Below, in pieces: positions 7,368 to 12,653 of a stretch of DNA of 27,110 nucleotides (positions are counted from its first letter, which is position 1; each line of letters starts with the position of its first letter). Source of the stretch: an uncultured bacterium (GTDB taxonomy: Bacteria > Patescibacteriota > Dojkabacteria > SC72). A model generated the notes under the pieces. The model worked only from the letters and a program-made list of their open reading frames with translations. It had not been told where the DNA came from and made no database searches. Location of the stretch: NCBI GenBank assembly GCA_937899155.1, contig CALDJM010000037.1, positions 1-27,110 of the forward strand. The letters run 5' to 3'. The translations under genes and the position numbers were made by a program.

Positions 7368-7925
7368 ATGACAGGAATATTTTTCCACTCACAATTAATG
7401 TGGCAATCTTTGAGAAGAAATAAAGTATGGGAAGAAATCTCTATTCCTGATGGTATATCAAACTATTCTTCCGAACTTAATATATATTATGAAAAGATAA
7501 GACCTCTTCTTTTACCTAAAGACTTGTTTATGTTGTACAAACCAAATAGTAAAGATAATCCCTACTCGGTAGAATTAACAAAAGCAGAAATTGATTTTGT
7601 AAAAAGGTTTTACAGCATAGGAGAGAGTCTAAGATTTATTCCGTCTGAAAGAGGTCGAAAACCACAAAATGATTTTATATGGAAAGGAAAAGAGTGGGAG
7701 TTAAAGACATTAGTTGGCAAATCTGGATTTACTATAGCAAATGCTATATGGAGGGCGACAGATAGAGGTAAGAGTAATATTATTTTAGATACAACTTTTA
7801 ACTCTAAATTAAATCTTCAGCAGATAATACAATATGTTCTAGGACATTTAAGATGCAGGAGAAACAACCGTAAGGTTCATAATCTGATTGTTGTGAGGAG
7901 GGAGAAGTTTGTTAGAATAAAATAG
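7368..7925 (+). CDS. Orphan CdiA-CT-like PD-(D/E)xK nuclease domain protein
   Basis: The protein has 185 aa from the ATG at 7368. In-frame alternatives are TTG 7341 and ATG 7398, and no Shine-Dalgarno decides between them. The C-terminal half reads KRFYSIGESLRFIPSERG, then NDFIWKGKEWELKT, then GFTIANAIWRATDRGKSNIILD, and ends LIVVRREKFVRI. The order glycine turn, D102, E111-x-K113 and later basic helix and strand is that of the CdiA C-terminal tRNA-nuclease family (PD-(D/E)xK fold), normally the toxic tip of contact-dependent inhibition or polymorphic toxins. Here it stands alone with about 75 unassigned residues in front, without a long delivery protein and without an obvious immunity gene. 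It could be a solo toxin, a toxin-antitoxin component, or a remnant of an acquired polymorphic toxin. The family call is from motif layout only. Confidence 0.6.
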   Translation: MTGIFFHSQLMWQSLRRNKVWEEISIPDGISNYSSELNIYYEKIRPLLLPKDLFMLYKPNSKDNPYSVELTKAEIDFVKRFYSIGESLRFIPSERGRKPQNDFIWKGKEWELKTLVGKSGFTIANAIWRATDRGKSNIILDTTFNSKLNLQQIIQYVLGHLRCRRNNRKVHNLIVVRREKFVRIK

Positions 7926-7969
7926 AGAGAGCCTCATTGCCCTTTACCACAAAGGGGGAGTTCTCTCTC
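7925..7969 (-). ncRNA. Candidate minus-strand hairpin RNA or terminator
   Basis: An outer 7-bp stem (GAGAGAG/CTCTCTC, 7925-7931 with 7963-7969) encloses an inner 6-bp stem (CCCTTT/AAAGGG, 7940-7945 with 7951-7956). Read on the minus strand it is preceded by TTGCAA-18-TGATATAAT (8007 to 7978) and followed by the U-rich UAUUUUAUU. It could be a roughly 50-nt RNA, the terminator of the decayed minus-strand frame ending at 7979, or a terminator for the nuclease gene, whose stop codon it touches. On the plus strand there is no U tract. Confidence 0.4.
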
Positions 7970-7977
7970 ACTACCCA

Positions 7978-8007
7978 ATTATATCATTTTCACTATTAAG
8001 GTTGCAA
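7978..8007 (-). promoter_or_regulatory. Candidate minus-strand promoter facing the 7925-7969 hairpin
   Basis: On the minus strand TTGCAA (8007-8002) precedes an extended -10 TGATATAAT (ending at 7978) with an 18-bp spacer. The predicted start is near 7971, immediately before the hairpin. It overlaps the stop codon of a short minus frame, so it may be coincidental. Confidence 0.35.
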
Positions 8008-8017
8008 ATTGCACTAA

Positions 8018-8245
8018 CTCTGTTATCGTCGCTTCTGGTCCTCTCCAGGAGATAGGTTTTTCATAAGCAAAATTAACATAAACTGGACATACGATTACAT
8101 ATTTAAGAACTCCTTTGTCCTAGATGGGTTGAGATATATGAAATTAGATTTCGTATTGAAAATTAAAAAGCTCTTAAATAGGTCTAAAGATATTCATGAC
8201 ATTGAATTAATAGAAGAGTATCTCGATAGTGAAAATGAGGTATAA
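8018..8245 (+). pseudogene. C-terminal remnant of a nucleotidyltransferase-like gene
   Basis: The plus frame is open from 8018 to a TAA at 8243-8245 without a credible gene start. The second half reads INWTYDYIFKNSFVLDGLRY, then MKLDFVLKIKKLLNRSKDIHDIELIEEYL, which resembles the C-terminal helix region (a KxxxxRxKDIxDIxLIExYL pattern) of small nucleotidyltransferase-fold proteins. The catalytic GSxxxGxxxxxSDxD part is absent, so this is a decayed fragment. A stand-alone 35-codon reading from ATG 8138 is also possible. The minus strand of 7979-8119 holds a 46-codon open frame ending EATITELVQFATLIVKMI, which looks protein-like but was not recognised. The stop codon is embedded in the TATAAT of the repeat at 8241. 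Confidence 0.45.
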
Positions 8246-8310
8246 TATCCCATGTCTAATCTTCACAAAATATTTCCTAAAGTAGCAATAGTAACAGATT
8301 AAATGACATC
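8241..8310 (+). repeat. 70-bp direct repeat, left copy
   Basis: It matches 9085-9154 at 64 of 70 positions without gaps (offset 844). The match covers a -10 hexamer (TATAAT here), the ATG 5 bases later, and the first codons of the GT4 gene at 9096. Similarity stops sharply on both sides. Confidence 0.85.
8252..8302 (+). pseudogene. Truncated second copy of the glycosyltransferase start
   Basis: ATG at 8252 reads MSNLHKIFPKVAIVTD and then TAA, against MSNLHNIFPKVAIVAD in the intact gene at 9096. The stop arises from a CAA-to-TAA change. It keeps a better -10 box (TATAAT) than the intact gene (TTTAAT) at identical spacing, so it might still be transcribed. Confidence 0.75.
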
Positions 8311-8342
8311 GACACTCTGTATAAATTAATAAATACAACTTT

Positions 8343-8972
8343 ATGAATAAAACGAAACTAAAAGATTTGTATACATACGTGTATATTGATTCAAGTAATA
8401 TTAAAAATGCGCTTAAAGTTTCTCATAGACAGATTGATTGGAAAATGTTATTTGATTATCTAAAAAACACATACAAGAATTTAAAGGTAGTAAATTATTT
8501 TGAAGGCATTGATAAGGCAGATATGGGGAAGACAGAAGAGTTTAAGAACCTTGAAAGATATGGTTATAAAATCAAAACCCTTGCAAGGAAATCATATAAA
8601 AACTCTCCTAAGTATAAAACATTTAAATGTCAGAATTGTAAAGAGAAAAATACTGTTGAGATTCTAAAAGAATCTAAGACACTTAAATCAAACATAGATG
8701 TCTACCTATGTAGCGAATTAATGGGAGATTTGTTTACTGCTAAGAAACCTGTTCATGCAATAATTTTAACATGTGATGGTGATTATGCAGAGATGATTCG
8801 AAACATAATTGATAAAAATCCTAATGTATATGTATCTGTTTTTGCAACTCCTTTTACGAAGTATAATAATTACCTATCTGTACGATTAAAGGAGTTGGAG
8901 CGTATTGAAAGATACTATCTTGTTAATATTCTAAATATGAGGGATAAGGTAAGTGTACCTAATGGGGTGTAA
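8343..8972 (+). CDS. NYN/PIN-like domain ribonuclease (LabA/DUF88 type)
   Basis: The protein has 209 aa. The N-terminal strand YVYIDSSNIKNAL carries D16 and N19 (the DxxN start of NYN domains). KSNIDVYLCSELMGDL carries D119, and ILTCDGDYAEMI carries D145 and D147 (the SGDGDF-type motif), together giving the acidic metal site of a PIN-like RNase. A CxxC (C96-C99, KCQNCKEKN) lies in the insert before the second acidic motif, but only one knuckle is present. NYN proteins typically process or degrade RNA. The gene lies inside the region bracketed by the 70-bp repeats. Its stop codon is immediately followed by the A10 tract that forms the U-tail of the convergent RNA gene at 8971-9046. A TATAAA box at 8320-8325 may be its -10. 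Confidence 0.8.
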   Translation: MNKTKLKDLYTYVYIDSSNIKNALKVSHRQIDWKMLFDYLKNTYKNLKVVNYFEGIDKADMGKTEEFKNLERYGYKIKTLARKSYKNSPKYKTFKCQNCKEKNTVEILKESKTLKSNIDVYLCSELMGDLFTAKKPVHAIILTCDGDYAEMIRNIIDKNPNVYVSVFATPFTKYNNYLSVRLKELERIERYYLVNILNMRDKVSVPNGV

Positions 8973-9046
8973 AAAAAAAAGAGAGCTACACCGAAGTGGA
9001 ACTCTCGAACGGTAAACTACCTCACCTAAGTGGAGTAGTTGAGTAC
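8971..9046 (-). ncRNA. Candidate small RNA with two matched hairpins and U10 terminator
   Basis: On the minus strand a consensus promoter (9079-9051) leads into about 75 nt. Hairpin A (9040-9015) pairs AACUAC/GUAGUU, then U-G, a C-A mismatch, then CAC/GUG around a UUAG loop. Hairpin B (9006-8981) pairs GAGAG/CUCUC, then U-G, U-A, a C-U mismatch, then CAC/GUG around a UUCG tetraloop. Both are 11-step stems with a mismatch at step 8, a G-U before it and the same CCAC-UUNG-GUG tip. Ten U residues follow hairpin B directly, so it is also an intrinsic terminator. No open frame of note is present. It is convergent with the NYN gene and divergent from the glycosyltransferase operon. It could instead be only a terminator, but no minus-strand gene lies upstream. 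Confidence 0.65.
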
Positions 9047-9050
9047 TTTA

Positions 9051-9079
9051 ATTATAATAAATAACTTTAGAAAAATCAA
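9051..9079 (-). promoter_or_regulatory. Sigma70-type promoter for the candidate small RNA
   Basis: Minus strand TTGATT (9079-9074), a spacer of exactly 17 bp, and TATAAT (9056-9051). The predicted start is about 9046-9044, directly before the two-hairpin element. It lies back-to-back with the glycosyltransferase operon promoter. Confidence 0.65.
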
Positions 9080-9084
9080 TATAG

Positions 9085-9154
9085 TTTAATATCTCATGTC
9101 TAATCTTCACAACATATTCCCTAAAGTAGCAATAGTAGCAGATCAAATGACATC
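9085..9154 (+). repeat. 70-bp direct repeat, right copy (promoter and start of the GT4 gene)
   Basis: This is the partner of 8241-8310. It contains TTTAAT (9085-9090) five bases before the ATG at 9096, consistent with a leaderless transcript of the glycosyltransferase operon. Confidence 0.85.
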
Positions 9155-10271
9155 ATTTGGTGGAGCAGATAGAGAAATGTACTCAATGCTAAAGGTTTTT
9201 CCCAATGCAGACATATACACAGTCCTCTTCTACAAAGAAAAATATCCAACTTTAAAGAACAAAGTATACACATCCTTCGTACAGAAATGGGTCAAGATAT
9301 TAGGCAAGGGATTTCACAGACATCTTAAAATATTAAATCCATTCGCATACGAAAGCTTCAATTTAGATAAATATGATTTTGTAATTAGCATATCAGCAGG
9401 CCCAGCCAAATCAGTCATCACAGGAATATATCAACCACACCTAGCAATGGTAATGACACCTCCTAGAAGCCTTTGGGATAATGAATTAAATGTCAGAGGC
9501 TCCAAATTAAAATGGTTGTACAAACCACTATCAAAAATATTAAACACATATCTAAGAGTATGGGATGTAAGTATTGCTAAAAGAGTAGACTACTGGAGTG
9601 CAAATTCAGAGTTTGTAGCAAGGAAGATAAAAAAGACATACTCTAAAGATGCTCAAGTCCTCTATCCTGGTGTAGAAGAAAGATATTTTGAAAACTTAAC
9701 AGAAAGTAAAAAAGGGAAAGAGTTAATTAAAAAACTAAAAGAGAAATATGAAATACCTAAGGAGTTTGTACTTGTTGTATCAAGATTGTATGACTACAAA
9801 AGAGTAGATTGGGCAATAAGGGGATGTATAGAGAGTGGGGATAACCTTCTAATTGTTGGAGAGGGACCAGATAGAAAATATCTTCAGAAGCTTGCCAAAG
9901 GACACGACAACATACAATTCCTTGGTTTTCTAAAAGATGATGAGGTAAAAGTACTCTATGAATTAGCAAAAGTACTTCTCTTTTGTGGAATTGAAGACTT
10001 TGGACTTGTACCAGTTGAAGCAATGGCTAGCAAAACTCCTGTTTTGGCATACGGTGTAGGAGGAGTACTGGAGACTGTAAAGAGTGGAGTCACAGGAGAA
10101 TTCTTCCAAGCAGAAAAAGAATTAATGAAGCTACTTAAAGAATTTAATGAAAGTGAGTATAATGGGGAGAAGATAAGGGAGCATGCAAGAAAGTTCACAG
10201 AAGAAAATTTCATACATAACTTTTCAAAATATGTAGAGGAAATCTATGCAAAAGAAAAACATAAATCTTAA
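9096..10271 (+). CDS. GT4-family glycosyltransferase
   Basis: This 391-aa protein has the GT-B layout. Its N-terminal acceptor domain begins PKVAIVADQMTSFGGADREM (the GGA loop of GT4 enzymes). The C-terminal nucleotide-sugar domain shows LVVSRLYDYKRVDWAI, LLIVGEGPDRKYLQKLA, IQFLGFLKDDEVKVLYELA and EDFGLVPVEAMASKTPVLAY, the E-x7-E motif of retaining GT4 transferases. It probably adds a hexose to a lipid-linked or surface glycan at the inner face of the membrane. It is the first gene of an operon with four overlapping or abutting genes downstream; its end overlaps the next start by 26 bases. The start is fixed by the leaderless -10 box and by the copy of the same start at 8252. Confidence 0.92.
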   Translation: MSNLHNIFPKVAIVADQMTSFGGADREMYSMLKVFPNADIYTVLFYKEKYPTLKNKVYTSFVQKWVKILGKGFHRHLKILNPFAYESFNLDKYDFVISISAGPAKSVITGIYQPHLAMVMTPPRSLWDNELNVRGSKLKWLYKPLSKILNTYLRVWDVSIAKRVDYWSANSEFVARKIKKTYSKDAQVLYPGVEERYFENLTESKKGKELIKKLKEKYEIPKEFVLVVSRLYDYKRVDWAIRGCIESGDNLLIVGEGPDRKYLQKLAKGHDNIQFLGFLKDDEVKVLYELAKVLLFCGIEDFGLVPVEAMASKTPVLAYGVGGVLETVKSGVTGEFFQAEKELMKLLKEFNESEYNGEKIREHARKFTEENFIHNFSKYVEEIYAKEKHKS

Positions 10272-11424
10272 GGATATCAAGGTAGCAGTAGTTTTTGAGC
10301 CACTTTACAAAATGGGTGGGGGAGAATTACACTTGAAATATATCCTTGAGGCTTTCCCTAATTCTGAACTCTTCACTGCATACTACGACAAAGAGATCGT
10401 TGAAAAAGAATTCTCTAATGTAAAGGTACACCACTCATTTATGCAGTATCTTCCTGCAAAAGAAAAACTTAGATATCTCTATCTTCTTCTAAATCCATTA
10501 GCATACAAGAGTTTCAACTTCAAAGATTACGATGTCATTATTTCTCTTTCTTCTCACTTTTCTAAATTTGCACATACAAAAGGTATCCCACATATTGATG
10601 ATTGTATGACACCACCAAAATTCCTTTGGCAGAAAGATGATAGGACATTAAAGAAAAAAGAACAGATGGTAGGGATAAATAGGTTTCTTTTTTCGATATA
10701 CTCTTTCTTTATGGATACATTCCTAGAAGATATGTGGAAGAAGTGGGATATGCAGGCAGCCCAGAAATGTACAAAGATAATTGCTAATTCGAATGTTGTA
10801 AAAAAGAGAATTAAGAAATTCTATGACTGTGATTCTGATGTAATATATCCACCTGTTGAGGTAGATAAGATATTGAAATATCCCCAGGTAAACAGAAAAG
10901 AGAATTGGTATCTTTACCTTGGCAGAGTTGAAAGATATAAAGGGGTACATTTAGCGATTAAAGCATGTGACAAATTAGATCTCCCACTTAAAATTGCTGG
11001 CTCAGGTGATGATTTGGAAGCTATGAAAGAGCTTGTAGATAAGTTAGGAGCAAAAGGTATTGTGAAATTCTTAGGCTATGTTAGTGAGGAAGAGAAATAT
11101 GAATTAATGAGTAGGGCTAAAGCATTAATACTTCCAATACGAGGAGAGGATTTCGGCATAGTACCAGTTGAAGCAAATGCCTTTGGTACACCAGTCATTG
11201 CATATGCAGATGGTGGCATTTTGGAAACAATATCAACAGAAAATCCTAAAACAGGTGTGTTTTTTGATAAATATACAGTTAAATCCTTAGTGAATGTGTT
11301 AAAGAATTTCAAGTCAGAAGAATATACACAAGATAATTGTAGGAAACAGGCTCAAAACTTTGCATCTGAAATATTTGTATACAAACTACAAAACTATGTC
11401 AAAGACATCTTACAAGCTAATTAA
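10246..11424 (+). CDS. GT4-family glycosyltransferase, paralogue of the preceding gene
   Basis: This 392-aa protein has the same architecture as its neighbour: KVAVVFEPLYKMGGGELHLKY at the N-terminus, a middle MTPPKFLW that parallels the upstream MTPPRSLW, then YLGRVERYKGVHLAIKA, LKIAGSGDDLEAMKELV, FLGYVSEEEKYELMSRA and EDFGIVPVEANAFGTPVIAY with the E-x7-E pair. It starts 26 bases inside the upstream gene and its own end overlaps the sugar transferase start, which implies translational coupling. The two enzymes probably act in sequence on the same glycan. Donor and acceptor sugars cannot be told from sequence. Confidence 0.92.
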   Translation: MQKKNINLKDIKVAVVFEPLYKMGGGELHLKYILEAFPNSELFTAYYDKEIVEKEFSNVKVHHSFMQYLPAKEKLRYLYLLLNPLAYKSFNFKDYDVIISLSSHFSKFAHTKGIPHIDDCMTPPKFLWQKDDRTLKKKEQMVGINRFLFSIYSFFMDTFLEDMWKKWDMQAAQKCTKIIANSNVVKKRIKKFYDCDSDVIYPPVEVDKILKYPQVNRKENWYLYLGRVERYKGVHLAIKACDKLDLPLKIAGSGDDLEAMKELVDKLGAKGIVKFLGYVSEEEKYELMSRAKALILPIRGEDFGIVPVEANAFGTPVIAYADGGILETISTENPKTGVFFDKYTVKSLVNVLKNFKSEEYTQDNCRKQAQNFASEIFVYKLQNYVKDILQAN

Positions 11425-12052
11425 GAGATTCTTTGATATTCTCCTTTCAATTTTCTTTCTCTGTTTTTTTTCACCTCTTTTACTCTTGGTATCTCTTTTA
11501 ATTTTCTTAACGGATAGAAAGGGAGTTTTTGTAAAAGAGCCTCTTCGATACGGTCTTGGTGGTAAAGAGTTTAGGATGTTTAAGTTTAGAACAATGATTC
11601 CTGATGCACACATGGAGCTTTTGGGTAATCCAAAATATGCTAAATTAAAGAGTAAATGGCAGGGGAATAGTAATAAGTTACGGGTTAATGAAGACCCAAG
11701 AGTTACATGGATAGGGAGGATTTTAAGAAAAACAGATATTGATGAGCTACCACAACTTCTAAATGTTTTAGTAGGGCAGATGTCATTAGTAGGACCTAGA
11801 CCTACATATAAAACAGAGATAGAGGCTCACTTGAAGAAGTATCCTAAGGATGAGAAATATTTGAAAGATATTTTCTTAATTAGACCAGGAATTACAGGTA
11901 TATGGCAAGTTTCTGGGAGAAATAAGATATCTCTACATAAAAGATTGCCTATGGAGGTAGAGTATGCACAAAATTTGAATTTGATTGATGATGTGAAAAT
12001 CTTTCTGAAAACACCAAAGGTTGTATTAACAAGGGGAGGTGCATATGAGTAG
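11396..12052 (+). CDS. Polyprenyl-phosphate sugar-1-phosphate transferase (bacterial sugar transferase family)
   Basis: This 218-aa monotopic phosphoglycosyl transferase transfers sugar-1-phosphate from a UDP-sugar to undecaprenyl phosphate and thus starts glycan assembly. KRFFDILLSIFFLCFFSPLLLLVSLLIFL is the N-terminal re-entrant or transmembrane helix. Signature blocks are FRMFKFRTM, RKTDIDELPQLLNVLVGQMSLVGPRP (the catalytic Asp-Glu pair DE and the PRP motif) and IRPGITGIWQVSGRN. I use the ATG at 11396, overlapping the upstream gene by 29 bases; an in-frame TTG at 11360 would lengthen it by 12 residues without support. It supplies the primer for the two GT4 enzymes encoded just before it. 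Confidence 0.92.
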   Translation: MSKTSYKLIKRFFDILLSIFFLCFFSPLLLLVSLLIFLTDRKGVFVKEPLRYGLGGKEFRMFKFRTMIPDAHMELLGNPKYAKLKSKWQGNSNKLRVNEDPRVTWIGRILRKTDIDELPQLLNVLVGQMSLVGPRPTYKTEIEAHLKKYPKDEKYLKDIFLIRPGITGIWQVSGRNKISLHKRLPMEVEYAQNLNLIDDVKIFLKTPKVVLTRGGAYE

Positions 12053-12653
12053 AGATATTGTAACTATAATAAAATCAGTTAATTATTCTGAAGCTGATAA
12101 AGTCCTTACTGTTTTTGGTAGAGAGAGGGGGAAGTTTACCCTCTTTGCAAAGGGGATTAGGAAAATTAACAGTAAAAATAGAGGGAATGTGCAGACATTG
12201 AGTACAAGTAAAATATCTTTTTTTGAAGGTAAGGGTATGCCTTTGTTAACAGAATCAGAACTTGTACAGATATTGGATTTTGAGAATCTTCATATTGAGA
12301 ATGTTAAAAGGGTTTTGTTTCTTCTTAATCATTTTTTGCAAGAAGAGGATGCATATCCTAAGCTTTTTGATGCATTGCAAAGTGCTATAAAGAGAGGTTT
12401 AGATTTAGAGGCAACAAATAGGTTGAGATTGATCTTTTTAAGAGATATGGGTTTTTTGGTTGATTTTAATCATTGTAAATATTGTAATTCTAGTGAGAAT
12501 ATTGCATATTTAGATAGTAAAAGCTTTGCACTTGTTTGTGAAAATTGTTACAGTATATATAGTGCAAAGTATCTAGGAGAGAGCCCATATGATTCAAAGC
12601 TTTTTACTGATGCTTTGGATAAGTATATTAAGAAGATTGTTGAAGAAATATAA
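12045..12653 (+). CDS. recO: DNA repair protein RecO
   Basis: RecO helps load RecA onto SSB-coated single-stranded DNA together with RecR/RecF. The 202-aa protein has the N-terminal OB-fold (DIVTIIKSVNYSEADKVLTVFGRERGKFTLFAKGIRK). A helical middle follows, then a zinc-binding C-terminal part with two CxxC pairs (FNHCKYCNSSENIAYLD, LVCENC). The start at 12045 overlaps the sugar transferase stop by 8 bases, and its TAA overlaps the ATG of the next gene (TAATG), so it is embedded in a surface-glycan operon rather than a repair operon. This is probably a simple case of compact gene order. Confidence 0.9.
   Translation: MSRDIVTIIKSVNYSEADKVLTVFGRERGKFTLFAKGIRKINSKNRGNVQTLSTSKISFFEGKGMPLLTESELVQILDFENLHIENVKRVLFLLNHFLQEEDAYPKLFDALQSAIKRGLDLEATNRLRLIFLRDMGFLVDFNHCKYCNSSENIAYLDSKSFALVCENCYSIYSAKYLGESPYDSKLFTDALDKYIKKIVEEI

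Noticed and set aside
9015..9040. let-7-like GAGGUAGU string in the minus-strand RNA
   Set aside because: A short chance match within a hairpin arm; it has no meaning in bacteria.
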